Shown here piece after piece: positions 40,469 to 50,448 of a DNA stretch of 64,000 nt. The notes beneath the pieces were generated by a model. That model was not told where the DNA came from, ran no database searches, and was given only the letters and a program-made list of their open reading frames with translations. Source of the DNA: JBAYOE01 sp050950065 (GTDB lineage: Bacteria > Spirochaetota > Spirochaetia > Sphaerochaetales > Sphaerochaetaceae); NCBI GenBank assembly GCA_050950065.1, contig JBMNGX010000002.1, positions 124,001 through 188,000 on the forward strand, written 5' to 3'. Positions within the stretch are counted from its first letter, which is position 1; each line of letters begins with the position of its first letter. The position numbers and the translations under genes are program-made.

Positions 40469-41389
40469 TCACATTAAGCTTTTAAACAAAGAAGCTAATT
40501 GTTCAACCGCTTTAGCGCTTCGTGGACCTTGGCGTTCTAAAATGTTTTCTTCTATTGAGACAACTTTGTTATTTTTTACTGCCGAAAGGTTTGAATAAAC
40601 TGGATGGCTAGTAAACTCATTTTTAGTTTGTTCAAAAGTAGCACCAACATTGGGTGGTAGGATGATGATATCAGGATCACTTTGAATTAAAAGTTCTTGT
40701 TGGAAAGTCCAATTTAAAGCATCAGAAGCAATATTTATCCCCCCAGCAATATTTAAAATATCGTTGATATAAGTATCTCCAGTTGCACTAAAGTCTCCCC
40801 ACTCTCCAAAACCTGCAACATAATAAACAGTTGGTCTGTTTTTCTCATCAATAGAGGCAACTACCTTATCTACTGTTTGTTTCATCTCATTAAGTAAAGA
40901 AGTTGCTTTTTCACTAGAGCCAGTTATTTGACCAACTTTTTCAATAAGGGTGTAAGTACCTTCCATACTTTGATCTTCATCAAAAAGGGCAATATTAACT
41001 CCCCCTTGTTCAACTGCTTCTAAAATTAGAGCTTGGCCAAAATTTCCACTAATTACTAAATCGGCACCACTAGCAACAATTTTTTCGATGCTTGGAGAAA
41101 ATAAATCTCCCATTGATTCAATTTCTAATGCCTCAAGAGGCCAATCGCAATAATCGGTCCTACCAACAACCTTATCAGCCAATCCTAGTGCAAAAAGAGT
41201 CTCAGTGATGTTAGGACTTAAAGAGACAATTTTAGTAGGGTAGGCTTCCAACTGAATTTCTACACCGCGTGAATCAACGACACTAATTGGTTTGTTTAAG
41301 CTACTTAAATTCTCATTAGAGCCCATGCCAAAGAGTGTTGTTGTCATTAACAAGAGTGTAACTAATACTAAGAGTATTTTATTTTTCAT
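40469..41389 (-). CDS. btuF: Cobalamin-type periplasmic binding protein
   Basis: A 306-residue class III binding protein. An N-terminal signal peptide (hydrophobic residues about 5-20) has no lipobox Cys, so the protein should be free in the periplasm. The core has 'PTKIVSLSPNITETLFALG', 'VGRTDYCDWPLEALE', 'ASGADLVIS' and 'DPDIIILPPNVG', typical of the BtuF/FecB group. A perfect GGAGGTGA lies 4 nt before the ATG at 41389; in-frame codons further upstream reach into the riboswitch leader and are rejected. First gene of btuFCD. Confidence 0.85.
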   Translation of the reverse strand: MKNKILLVLVTLLLMTTTLFGMGSNENLSSLNKPISVVDSRGVEIQLEAYPTKIVSLSPNITETLFALGLADKVVGRTDYCDWPLEALEIESMGDLFSPSIEKIVASGADLVISGNFGQALILEAVEQGGVNIALFDEDQSMEGTYTLIEKVGQITGSSEKATSLLNEMKQTVDKVVASIDEKNRPTVYYVAGFGEWGDFSATGDTYINDILNIAGGINIASDALNWTFQQELLIQSDPDIIILPPNVGATFEQTKNEFTSHPVYSNLSAVKNNKVVSIEENILERQGPRSAKAVEQLASLFKSLM

Positions 41390-41483
41390 ACCCTCACCTC
41401 CAAATAATTTAGATGATTGGGTATGAGTCTGCACACCCGACCTATCTTCCGTAGGTCCGATCAAACTGATCGACAGGTTCTAA

Positions 41484-41640
41484 AATGGTAGGTCTCCTGA
41501 CTTAGAGATTTAAGTGATAACACCTTCCCAGAAACTACTTCCAGTGGTTAAAAATCATCACAACTCATTTACAGTGGCGGGACCGTACAGGAATTTCACC
41601 TGTTTCCCTCTTAGCGAATAGATTCTTATTCGACCATTTC
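41484..41640 (-). promoter_or_regulatory. Cobalamin (B12) riboswitch controlling btuFCD
   Basis: On the minus strand the aptamer core is clear: 'GGTGAAATTCCTGTACGGT', 'CCCGCCACTGT', 'CTGGGAAGG' and the B12 box 'AGTCAGGAGACCTACC'. A closing stem AAATGGT/ACCATTT joins the two ends. The following 95 nt to the ATG contain a GATC-AGTTT-GATC hairpin and a GACCTA/TAGGTC hairpin that could serve as the expression platform. Adenosyl- or methylcobalamin should lower expression of the operon. Confidence 0.93.
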
Positions 41641-41690
41641 AATTCAAATGTAGAGAAGTAAGTTGTAGTTGTCAACCTTCCATTTTTTCG

Positions 41691-41719
41691 TTGACCACAA
41701 TATTGGTATTGTTTAGGAT
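41691..41719 (+). promoter_or_regulatory. Promoter of rnhA (probably leaderless)
   Basis: TTGACC at 41691-41696, a 17-nt spacer and TAGGAT at 41714-41719. The ATG at 41726 begins 6 nt after the -10 box and no Shine-Dalgarno is present. Confidence 0.6.
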
Positions 41720-41725
41720 ACACAC

Positions 41726-42187
41726 ATGGCAAAAAGTTTAACAATATTTAGTGATGGTGGTTGTATAGGAAACCCTGGAATTGGGGCGTGGGCCTATATT
41801 ATCTTAGAAGATAACAAAGAGATCTTCTATGATAGTGGCTCATCTGGTGATACCACAAATAATAAGATGGAGTTAACAGCAGTTATTAAAGCACTCATAT
41901 ATTTAGAAAAAATTGGTAAAAAAGGGATAGATGTTGAAATAAACACCGATAGCCAATATGTGAAAAATGGGATAACTGATTGGATTAATAATTGGAAAAA
42001 GAACGGATGGAAAACTGCAAACAAAAAAGCAGTTAAAAACCAAGAGTATTGGAAGGAGTTAGATCAACTAACCACACTGTTTAATATAAAGTGGAAGTGG
42101 GTCAAAGGGCACTCTGGAGTTGAACACAACGAGAGGTGTGACACCTTAGTTCAACAAGAAATGGAAAAACTTTCCTCATCAGGTTGA
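41726..42187 (+). CDS. rnhA: Ribonuclease HI
   Basis: Cuts the RNA strand of RNA-DNA hybrids. The 153-residue protein matches the family length. Catalytic acids are visible in order: Asp in 'IFSDGGCIGNPG', Glu in 'NNKMELTAVIKAL', Asp in 'INTDSQYVKNGI', and Asp in 'NERCDTLVQ'. The basic substrate-handle helix is present ('NWKKNGWKTANKKAVKNQEY'), as in E. coli RNase HI, and 'KWVKGHSG' carries the active-site His. Confidence 0.95.
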   Translation: MAKSLTIFSDGGCIGNPGIGAWAYIILEDNKEIFYDSGSSGDTTNNKMELTAVIKALIYLEKIGKKGIDVEINTDSQYVKNGITDWINNWKKNGWKTANKKAVKNQEYWKELDQLTTLFNIKWKWVKGHSGVEHNERCDTLVQQEMEKLSSSG

Positions 42188-42212
42188 CACATTTTCAACA
42201 AGTTGGTACTAT
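42184..42212 (+). promoter_or_regulatory. Promoter of tRNA-Lys
   Basis: TTGACA at 42184-42189, a 17-nt spacer and TACTAT at 42207-42212, ending 14 nt before the tRNA. The -35 overlaps the rnhA stop. Confidence 0.65.
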
Positions 42213-42226
42213 CCACTCGTTCGTTT

Positions 42227-42299
42227 GGGCCACTAGCTCAGTCGGTAGAGCAACGCCCTTTTAAGGCGTGGGTCACTGGTTCGAATCCAGTGTGGCTCA
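42227..42299 (+). tRNA. tRNA-Lys (TTT)
   Basis: A 73-nt cloverleaf with anticodon TTT in the loop CTTTTAA. The acceptor GGGCCAC pairs with GTGGCTC (one G.T at the second pair). The discriminator is A and CCA is not encoded. It is followed by a T-rich stretch without a hairpin. Confidence 0.93.
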
Positions 42300-42330
42300 A
42301 ACTCTTTTTTTATCCAAACAACATATGCAA

Positions 42331-43152
42331 CTATTTTTGACACTTTGGACAGTAGTGAGTCGACCTTTGGGCTACCTTTATTTTCTTTATAGGGGTAGTG
42401 CAGTTGATACACTTTTTCCCTGTTTGTCTAAATACTGCCAATTGTTGTCCATGATCGCCCAACTTCCCATCACTACGAAAGTTGCTCTCACCAGTTCCTA
42501 AACTAGTTCCTCTTTTATCAATGGCAACTTTTAATATTTTTTGAATTGAATTTAAAAGGGCAACAGACTCTTTTTTAGTTACTGTGTTGCTAATTCTTAG
42601 TGGGCTTATCTTTGCATCAAATAAGATTTCATCTGCATAGATGTTACCAATACCTGCTATAAAACTTTGATCTAATAACAAAGTTTTCATATTCTTCTTT
42701 TTAGATTGAAGTTTCTCATAAAGGTAAAGTGAAGTTAACTTTTCACTAAAAGGTTCTTCTCCCAACTTATCTAAAATGGTATTTGGGTTCTTTGTTAAGG
42801 TGATTCTTCCAAACTTTCTAGGGTCGTGGAAAGAGATTAATTTATCAGATAGGTGAAATAAAACTTGTTCATGCTTATTTATTGGCTCATCCAATTCTTT
42901 AATTAGAATATGTCCACTCATCCTCAAATGGATTAATAAAGAGTATCCATCATCTAAATGAAGATGAATAAACTTTCCCCGGCGAGTAATTTTGTCAAAA
43001 TTTTTTCCTATTAAATGATCTTTAAACTCTTTTGGGGTGTGGCTGTTAATGCTTTTTGGCCAATTAACACTAATGTCTAGAATCTTTTTACCAACAACAT
43101 CTGCTTTGTTTAAATCACGAACCACTGTCTCTACTTCAGGTAATTCAGGCAT
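42331..43152 (-). CDS. mutM: Formamidopyrimidine-DNA glycosylase
   Basis: A base-excision enzyme that removes 8-oxoguanine and ring-opened purines. The 273-residue protein starts with the catalytic 'MPELPEVETVVRDL' (Pro after processing acts as nucleophile, Glu next). It has 'ITRRGKFIHLHL' with the conserved Lys, 'IAGIGNIYADEILF', and a C-terminal zinc finger 'CINC...CPKC'. GGAG precedes the ATG, and a TATAAT (minus strand) lies upstream near 43170. The upstream flank touches the decayed BtpA gene. Confidence 0.94.
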   Translation of the reverse strand: MPELPEVETVVRDLNKADVVGKKILDISVNWPKSINSHTPKEFKDHLIGKNFDKITRRGKFIHLHLDDGYSLLIHLRMSGHILIKELDEPINKHEQVLFHLSDKLISFHDPRKFGRITLTKNPNTILDKLGEEPFSEKLTSLYLYEKLQSKKKNMKTLLLDQSFIAGIGNIYADEILFDAKISPLRISNTVTKKESVALLNSIQKILKVAIDKRGTSLGTGESNFRSDGKLGDHGQQLAVFRQTGKKCINCTTPIKKIKVAQRSTHYCPKCQK

Positions 43153-43189
43153 CCAATTCTCCTACAAAATTATATAGACAATATAACAA

Positions 43190-43783
43190 TATACATTAGC
43201 GGTCGCCGCCCATGAAGTTCGTTCAAATGTAAAAATACCAATTGGTGTTAACGCCCATATGAACGGTGGAGTAGAAGCTTTAGTTAGTGCAATTGCATCT
43301 CAAGCACAATGGATACGCGTTTTTGAGTGGTGTAACTCCTATATTTCACAAGTTGGATTTGTTGATGCAGTAGGTTCCGAAGTTGCAACTAAAAGATCTC
43401 ATCTAGGGGCACATCAGATAATTAGCATGTGTGATGTCAATGTTAAACACGGTTCTCACTTCATAATTAGCGATCGAAGTATTGAGGAGCAGGCTCGAGA
43501 TATAGAGCAACAGGGGGGAGATGTCTTAATAGTAACTGGCTTTGAAACCGGAACTCCACCAACAGCTGAAAAAGTTGAGTTGGTTAAAAAAGAGGTTACG
43601 TTGCCTGTTATTTTAGGCAGTGGAGTAAACACAAACAATGTTCAATCTTTGCTTCGAGTTTCTGATGGGGCAATAGTGGGCTCTTGGTTCAAAAAAGATA
43701 ATCAATGGAAAAATAGAGTTGATTTTGAGCGGACAAGAACATTTATGAAGGAAGTTGAACTTTTAAGGAGCAACCTGAAATGA
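43190..43783 (+). pseudogene. BtpA/SgcQ-family protein, N-terminally truncated remnant
   Basis: A TIM-barrel fragment of the BtpA family. Coding sense is open from about 43190, and an internal ATG at 43259 has no Shine-Dalgarno. Visible are 'IPIGVNAHMNGGVEAL', 'MCDVNVKHGSHF', 'GGDVLIVTGFETGTPPTAEK', 'VILGSGVNTNNVQSLL' and 'DGAIVGSWFKKDNQW'. The family is about 260 residues, so roughly the first 70 are missing and the break falls at the mutM promoter. It overlaps the truncated ribokinase by 4 nt, as in an intact operon. It is most simply the scar of a deletion. Confidence 0.72.
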
Positions 43784-44232
43784 AAAAAATAGTTTGCATG
43801 GGAAGTGTAAACATGGATTTAGTTATGTTTGCAGAGAGTATCCCAATTCCTGGACAAACCTTAGTGACCGACAATTTTCAAACTTTCCCTGGAGGAAAGG
43901 GGGGAAATCAAGCTGTTGCAGCTTCAAAATTGGGAGCAGATGTAACCTATTTTACAAAATTAGGGACCGATAGTTTTTCTGAAGAACTAACAGCTGTTAT
44001 GTCCTCTAGTGGTGTAAATATGGATCGTAATATCCAACTGAAAGGTGGGACAGCAGGTATTGCAATGATAATGGTTGATAAAAATGGTCAAAACTCAATT
44101 TTATTTACCCCTGGTGCAAATGCTCAACTTACTCCGCAAGATGTATTATCAAACAAAGAAGTGTTTGAAGAGTGCGATATTTTGTTAATTACTTTAGAGT
44201 TTGCCTATTTGTCACTTTATGTGCTTTATTAG
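43780..44232 (+). pseudogene. Ribokinase (PfkB family), C-terminally truncated remnant
   Basis: The N-terminal half of a ribokinase-like sugar kinase: 'MGSVNMDLVMFAESIPIPG', 'FQTFPGGKGGNQAVAASK' and 'VTYFTKLGTDSFSEEL' are all normal. After 'CDILLITLE' (near 44199) the sequence changes to an unrelated ten-residue tail and stops at 150 residues; the family needs about 300, with the catalytic Asp and ATP site in the missing half. It cannot be active. With the BtpA fragment upstream it marks a lost sugar or nucleoside salvage operon. Confidence 0.78.
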
Positions 44233-44248
44233 AGTATGAGGAGCGAAA

Positions 44249-44665
44249 ATGGATAAAGATTTAGACTTAAAAGCCCTAGAATTACAATCAAGGGGTTTCA
44301 ATTGTGCTCAAGCAGTAGCTGCTGTTTTTGCCCCCTATGTCAATTTAGAAGAGTCTCTTTTGTACAAACTTAGTGAAGCACTAGGAAGGGGAATGGGCTC
44401 TTACGGTGAAATTTGTGGTGCTATTAGTGGAGGCTTGTTAATTTTATCCTATTTAAGTAGCGATTATAATGAGATAGGAAATACTAAGGAGTACACATAC
44501 ACCTTAGCTCAATCTTTAATAACTCAATTTAAAAACAAAAATAAAAGTTCAATCTGCAGAGATTTAAAAGGTTTAGATAACAATATTGTGCTACGCAGTT
44601 GTGAAGGGTGTATAATCGATGCAGTGAATTTAACTAAATCAATAATCGAGAAGGAGAGGCTATGA
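44249..44665 (+). CDS. C_GCAxxG_C_C family putative redox protein
   Basis: A 138-residue protein of the cysteine-rich C_GCAxxG_C_C family. The cysteines appear in the family order: 'GFNCAQAVAAVFA', 'GEICGAISGGLLIL', 'SSICRDLKGLD' and 'RSCEGCIIDA'. Members are thought to be redox-active or metal-binding, but the function is not established. GGAG precedes the ATG, and its stop overlaps the alcohol dehydrogenase start by 4 nt, so the two are translated together. It may serve as an electron or metal partner; this is inference. Confidence 0.8.
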   Translation: MDKDLDLKALELQSRGFNCAQAVAAVFAPYVNLEESLLYKLSEALGRGMGSYGEICGAISGGLLILSYLSSDYNEIGNTKEYTYTLAQSLITQFKNKNKSSICRDLKGLDNNIVLRSCEGCIIDAVNLTKSIIEKERL

Positions 44666-45837
44666 ATAACTTCGTCTATCATGCACCAACAAAAGTAATT
44701 TTTGGTGTTGGTGCAGAAAACAAGGTTGGAAAAGAATTAGCTGAAGCAAACTTCAAAAAGGTTTTAGTACTCTACGGTAAAGGGAGTGTTAAAGCCAGCG
44801 GTCTTTTAGACCGTGTCATTAAAAGTTTGAAAGATTCAGGTATTGAATATGTTGAGATGGGGGGAGTTGAAGCAAACCCTAAAGTCTCTTTTGTTCGAGA
44901 AGCAATAAAAGTTGCCCAAAAGAATGATGTTGAGTTGGTGTTAGCTGTGGGGGGAGGATCTGTTATTGATGCAGCTAAGGCAGTAGGGTTGGCTCTCAGT
45001 CACAATATCGATCCATGGGAGATGATTGAAAAGAGGATTCATCCCACTAAACGAGTTCCTACAGCAGCAGTTTTAACAATTGCCTCTGCAGGAAGTGAGA
45101 TGAGTCACTCTTGTGTTTTAACCGATGAAGACTCGAAACTAAAAAGATCGGTAAATAGTGATTATTTACGCCCCTATTTTGCCTTTGAAAACCCTGAGTA
45201 CACCATTGGTGTTGATAAATACCAAACAGCTTGCGGAATTGTTGATACAATGATGCACACCTTAGAGCGCTATTTTACTACCGATATAAATAGTGATTTA
45301 ACTGATTCAATTGCAGAAGCTCTTTTAATATCTGTTAAAAATGCTGGAAAGAAAGTTATGGCAAATCCAAATGACTACGACAGTAGGGCAACTTTAATGT
45401 GGGCTTCTTCGTTAAGTCACAACGGTCTTACTGGAGTTGGTAAAAGTCATTATTTCCCTGTCCATAAACTTGAACACGACATAAGTGGTTTGTACGATGT
45501 TGCCCATGGTGCAGGGATGGCAGTGGTTTTTCCTGCATGGGCCAAATATGTTTACAAATACGATGTTAATAGATTTGCTAGATTTGCAAATAAGGTGTGG
45601 AAAGTAGAACTAGATTTAAACAACTTAAAGTGGACAGCCAAAGAGGGAATTAAAGCGATGAAAAACTACTTTAAGGAGATAGGAATGCCCACCACAATGG
45701 GAGAACTTGGAGTTAAAAGAGCCGACTATGCAACACTGGCAAAAATGACTACTAGTGGCGGAACCAGAGAGGTTCGCTCCTATATTCCCCTTGGAGAGAA
45801 GGAGATTATCGACATTTTTAACATTGCAACTGAGTAA
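44662..45837 (+). CDS. Iron-containing alcohol dehydrogenase (YqhD/BdhA-like)
   Basis: A 391-residue group III alcohol dehydrogenase that interconverts aldehydes and alcohols with NAD(P)H. The nucleotide motif is 'LAVGGGSVIDAAKAVGLA' (about residue 94). 'TIASAGSEMSHSCVLTDE' and the metal ligands in 'GIVDTMMHTLERYF' and 'VHKLEHDISGLYDVAHGAG' are present. In a fermenting cell it would dispose of reducing power as alcohol. Coupled to the small cysteine-rich protein upstream. Co-factor preference is not decided by what I can see. Confidence 0.9.
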   Translation: MNNFVYHAPTKVIFGVGAENKVGKELAEANFKKVLVLYGKGSVKASGLLDRVIKSLKDSGIEYVEMGGVEANPKVSFVREAIKVAQKNDVELVLAVGGGSVIDAAKAVGLALSHNIDPWEMIEKRIHPTKRVPTAAVLTIASAGSEMSHSCVLTDEDSKLKRSVNSDYLRPYFAFENPEYTIGVDKYQTACGIVDTMMHTLERYFTTDINSDLTDSIAEALLISVKNAGKKVMANPNDYDSRATLMWASSLSHNGLTGVGKSHYFPVHKLEHDISGLYDVAHGAGMAVVFPAWAKYVYKYDVNRFARFANKVWKVELDLNNLKWTAKEGIKAMKNYFKEIGMPTTMGELGVKRADYATLAKMTTSGGTREVRSYIPLGEKEIIDIFNIATE

Positions 45838-45851
45838 TTAGCCCAAAGGAC

Positions 45852-45880
45852 TTGACCCTTTCTCTTACACGTGGTAAAAG
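45852..45880 (+). promoter_or_regulatory. Promoter of tRNA-Glu
   Basis: TTGACC at 45852-45857, a 17-nt spacer and TAAAAG at 45875-45880, 16 nt before the tRNA. Confidence 0.55.
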
Positions 45881-45896
45881 ATTATGCGTTTTTCAA

Positions 45897-45968
45897 GTCT
45901 CCATCGTCTAGTGGTTAGGACACCGGGTTTTCATCCCGGCAACGGGGGTTCAATTCCCCCTGGAGATG
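45897..45968 (+). tRNA. tRNA-Glu (TTC)
   Basis: A 72-nt cloverleaf with anticodon TTC in the loop TTTTCAT. The acceptor GTCTCCA pairs with TGGAGAT, giving a G.T first pair. The discriminator is G and CCA is not encoded. Confidence 0.92.
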
Positions 45969-45970
45969 TT

Positions 45971-45997
45971 GCCGCTTCAAAATTTGAAGCGGCTTTT
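45971..45997 (+). terminator. Terminator after tRNA-Glu
   Basis: GCCGCTTCAAA and TTTGAAGCGGC are perfectly complementary around a single A, followed by TTTTT. Confidence 0.88.
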
Positions 45998-46010
45998 TCT
46001 TTATTTGGCG

Positions 46011-46039
46011 TTGTTAAAAGGGTTACGATAGAGTAAACT
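46011..46039 (+). promoter_or_regulatory. Candidate promoter of the UPRTase-like gene
   Basis: TTGTTA at 46011-46016, a 17-nt spacer and TAAACT at 46034-46039. A GGAG Shine-Dalgarno follows before ATG 46057. Confidence 0.45.
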
Positions 46040-46056
46040 AGCAGCCGGAGATTTAT

Positions 46057-47130
46057 ATGAATAAAGTAGTTTTACACGCAACTGATTTAGATGGTTATTT
46101 GACAGAAGAAGATAAGAAGAATTTAGATACTGCCTCCTCTTATTACGATGAGGCAATTTCTTTGTTTAAAGAGATAGAGAGTTCCAAAGGGGAAAAGCAA
46201 GATAGAGCAAAAGAGAGACTAACTCCTATCTTCGAAAAAACTGGAAAGTTTTTACAAGAGGTGGTTGCTAAAGAGAGTGGGATTCATGTCTATCCTTTTG
46301 AGACTCCTCAAGTGCAACATGGAGCAGCTTCACGCCTTATTTCTAAACTTCGAAACCCATCAACCAGTCAAGCTGAGTTTTTATACTATATCCAAAGAGC
46401 TTATGAAATGCTCTTCGCCCACGTCTATTCAGACAAAGCTCTTCCCAATAAACGTTCACTAGTGACTGAAACCCCAGTTACAGTTCCAATTACCAACTAC
46501 GCAGTGCACAAAATCCCCGATGTGGATCAATTAATTGAGCACTCTGTTATGTGTGTAATGTTAAGAGGGGCTCTTTTACCCTCGATGATTATTAGTAAAG
46601 AGATCCAAGAGTACAGCTCAAATGGGTATGTAACACCATTTGCCCTTTTTAGTATCAAACGAGATGATACTAAAGTTGAAAGAAATATGGACTACTTACT
46701 CAATTTAGATCGCTCCTTTTTCGATTTAGAGCTACTAGAGGGAAAAGATTTAATTTTTGCAGACCCTATGAATGCAACTGGGGGCTCACTAGTAACTATC
46801 GTTAAGTACTTGTTAGAACAAGGGGTAAAACCTCGTTCGATTCAATTTATTACGGTAGTTTCAGCCCTTAAAGGGGCCTTGAGGGTAGTGAGGGCTATTG
46901 AGGGTGCTCAAGTTTACACCTTGTGGATGGATCCAGTTTTGAACGATGCAGCTTACATTCTCCCAGGTCTTGGAGATGCTGGAGATCGCTTAAATGGATT
47001 AGATAGTAAAGATAATCCAAGAAATATGATTCAATTGATGGCTGACTACGGAACAAATATTACCAATTTGTATCGGGAGCAAGTTAGAGAAATTGAGGCA
47101 ACTGTACTAGGGCGCAATAACTTAAATTAA
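46057..47130 (+). CDS. upp: Uracil phosphoribosyltransferase with N-terminal extension
   Basis: Expected to salvage uracil with PRPP to UMP. Of 357 residues, about the last 275 match UPRTase: 'VQHGAASRLISKLRNPSTS', 'VMLRGALLPSMI', the PRPP loop 'LIFADPMNATGGSLVTIV' and the uracil-binding 'YILPGLGDAGDRLNG'. Ordinary Upp proteins have about 208 residues. The first 80 residues here are an extra, charged, mainly helical region of unknown role. GGAG lies 7 nt before the ATG. Confidence 0.85.
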   Translation: MNKVVLHATDLDGYLTEEDKKNLDTASSYYDEAISLFKEIESSKGEKQDRAKERLTPIFEKTGKFLQEVVAKESGIHVYPFETPQVQHGAASRLISKLRNPSTSQAEFLYYIQRAYEMLFAHVYSDKALPNKRSLVTETPVTVPITNYAVHKIPDVDQLIEHSVMCVMLRGALLPSMIISKEIQEYSSNGYVTPFALFSIKRDDTKVERNMDYLLNLDRSFFDLELLEGKDLIFADPMNATGGSLVTIVKYLLEQGVKPRSIQFITVVSALKGALRVVRAIEGAQVYTLWMDPVLNDAAYILPGLGDAGDRLNGLDSKDNPRNMIQLMADYGTNITNLYREQVREIEATVLGRNNLN

Positions 47131-47131
47131 A

Positions 47132-47677
47132 ATGATTAAAAAGAGTTTAAAACTCTCATTATTTATAATTCTCATTTTGTTAGTTGTTGGGTGTAGTTCA
47201 ACTCAAAAGATAAATATCCTTTTAAATCAAGCAAATGATTTTACAAATCAAAAAGAGTACTCCAAGGCTATAGAACTTTATCAACAAGCTCTAATTAAAA
47301 ATCCCAACAATGAAATCTTAATGTACAACTTAGTCTTAGTTGCTGCTTTAGATCACCAATACCAATACTCATTCTCTTTATTAGACAAATTAGTTGCTTT
47401 AGATGACTCTTATTTAAAATCTTATTTGGAAATTGCTAAAATTGCAGGCGATCAGAAGGTAGTGGAGTCTCTTTTACAAAAACAGGCAGAACAACAAAAC
47501 AACTATTTAGATTTAATTACTTTTTATGAAGAGCAAAATCGGTTTAAAGAGGCGTATGAGGTAGCACTTAAAGCTTTTGAGTTAAATCTCTACTCAAACC
47601 AACTTTTTGAGAAGCTGGTTGAGTTAGCAGAGGATAAAGAAGTTTGGCAAGTTATTTATAACGATTACTCTTTATAA
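47132..47677 (+). CDS. Lipoprotein with TPR-like repeats
   Basis: A 181-residue protein with a lipoprotein signal peptide (lipobox 'LLVVGC', Cys near 21) and helical repeats of TPR type: 'ANDFTNQKEYSKAIELYQQ' followed by 'ALIKNPNNEILMYNLVLVA'. Such proteins usually act as docking scaffolds in the periplasm. No partner can be named. It starts one base after the UPRTase stop, so it is probably co-transcribed. Its 3' end overlaps the convergent adk by 6 nt. Confidence 0.75.
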   Translation: MIKKSLKLSLFIILILLVVGCSSTQKINILLNQANDFTNQKEYSKAIELYQQALIKNPNNEILMYNLVLVAALDHQYQYSFSLLDKLVALDDSYLKSYLEIAKIAGDQKVVESLLQKQAEQQNNYLDLITFYEEQNRFKEAYEVALKAFELNLYSNQLFEKLVELAEDKEVWQVIYNDYSL

Positions 47678-48307
47678 TCCGTACCCTATAATTTTTACCA
47701 ATTGTTGGAACACTTTTTCAGGAGACTCTTTAGCATCCAACTCTTTAATTAAGTTTTGCTTCCGATAAAACTCAATTAGAGGGGCAGTTTCATCTTTGTA
47801 TACATCCAACCGGTGTAATACAGCCTCCTCTTTATCATCTGAGCGTTGCACTAGAGCTTCACCAGTATCGTCATCAATGCCATCAACTTTTGGTGGGTTA
47901 TAAATTATGTGGTAAGTTCTTCCAGTGGAGCGACATATTCTTCTACCTGAAAGGCGCTTTATTATCTCATCTTTTTCAAGTTTAAAAATTACAACGTAAT
48001 CGATCTCTTCCATTTCACTAAGGGCAACAGCCTGTGCCATAGTGCGGGGAAAGCCATCTAATATGTACCCCTGTTTAACGTCATCTTTTTCTAGTCTTTT
48101 TTGAAGTATTTCTATGGTATCTTCATCACTAGCTAGTTCCCCCTGTGCTATTAAGTCTCTAATTCGTTTTCCTAGTGGTGTCTCATTTTTAATCTCTTCT
48201 CGAAATAGTTGTCCAGTAGAGATGTGTACAAAGCCAAGTTTTTCTTTAGCAATAGTAGCAATAGTCCCTTTACCAGAACCTGGAGGACCTAAAAAGACAA
48301 GGTTCAT
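47672..48307 (-). CDS. adk: Adenylate kinase
   Basis: Catalyses ATP + AMP = 2 ADP. The 211-residue long-LID form shows the P-loop 'FLGPPGSGKGTIATIA', 'HISTGQLFREEI', 'GYILDGFPRTMAQA' and the LID 'GRRICRSTGRTYHIIYNPPK', which has only one cysteine and is therefore not the zinc type. GGGGAG precedes the ATG. It stands alone here instead of in the ribosomal-protein operon where many bacteria keep it. Confidence 0.95.
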   Translation of the reverse strand: MNLVFLGPPGSGKGTIATIAKEKLGFVHISTGQLFREEIKNETPLGKRIRDLIAQGELASDEDTIEILQKRLEKDDVKQGYILDGFPRTMAQAVALSEMEEIDYVVIFKLEKDEIIKRLSGRRICRSTGRTYHIIYNPPKVDGIDDDTGEALVQRSDDKEEAVLHRLDVYKDETAPLIEFYRKQNLIKELDAKESPEKVFQQLVKIIGYGL

Positions 48308-48774
48308 AATTTGCTCCCCTTTCCCTTTTAAGAATAGTCACACATTAACAAATTGAAACAATCTTGTCGCCCCTTTAAAATATTTTAATTATTTTATGAA
48401 ACCTACTAGACGTTATTTATAAAAGAGGGTAATATCCCCTTCGGTTCTAAACGATACGAAGTGCGAAATTGAACTTTAGGTTGACACTGAATCGTAGATG
48501 TAGTATCGTAGTTGGGCACGCTTATGCAGGGTGCTCGGCCAAGAGCCATTTTGGAATCCCTGTAAGGCATTCCAAATAAACTGATTTATGACATTGATAA
48601 GCGAAGGAAAGAGAGAAGTTATTGTAAGCAATTGCAAGTTGTAAGATGTGAATCTTACGCAGGTGCAGAGGCTTCCAAGTCAATTCTTGACGAAGCGAAA
48701 GCTAACGTTTTTTTAAGATTGCTAGGAAATTAATAAACTTGAAGTTATTTTCCGACTTTAATTAGTCGGGTTTA
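48308..48774 (+). other. Gene-free region: adk upstream region and rRNA leader
   Basis: About 470 bp without a coding frame. It holds the rRNA promoter at 48481-48509 and a leader with several perfect hairpins: TTTGGAAT/ATTCCAAA (48550-48576), GTAAGAT-GTGA-ATCTTAC (48641-48658) and CCGACT-TTAATT-AGTCGG (48752-48769). These probably serve processing or antitermination. No boxA was recognised. Confidence 0.6.
48481..48509 (+). promoter_or_regulatory. rRNA operon promoter
   Basis: TTGACA at 48481-48486, a 17-nt spacer and TATCGT at 48504-48509, giving a leader of about 260 nt before 16S. No second equally good promoter was found in the leader. Confidence 0.6.
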
Positions 48775-50320
<1,546 letters not shown>

Positions 50321-50448
50321 TTAAGAAAGGTATATTGCAAAGTCTCACAGCTTTGCATCCAAATAGGTCGTTGACCACGACAGTGAAAGTCTGTCGAATA
50401 TAACCTTTGGACCTTTTCTTCTCTCTTTCCACTTATCTTTAATAAATC

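Noticed and set aside
36920..45968. tRNA-linked integration sites
   Set aside because: No integrase, no direct repeat of a tRNA 3' end and no change in neighbouring gene type near the three isolated tRNAs.
48686..48715. Second rRNA promoter in the leader (TTGACG)
   Set aside because: No acceptable -10 at 16-18 nt; the downstream sequence is a T-run.
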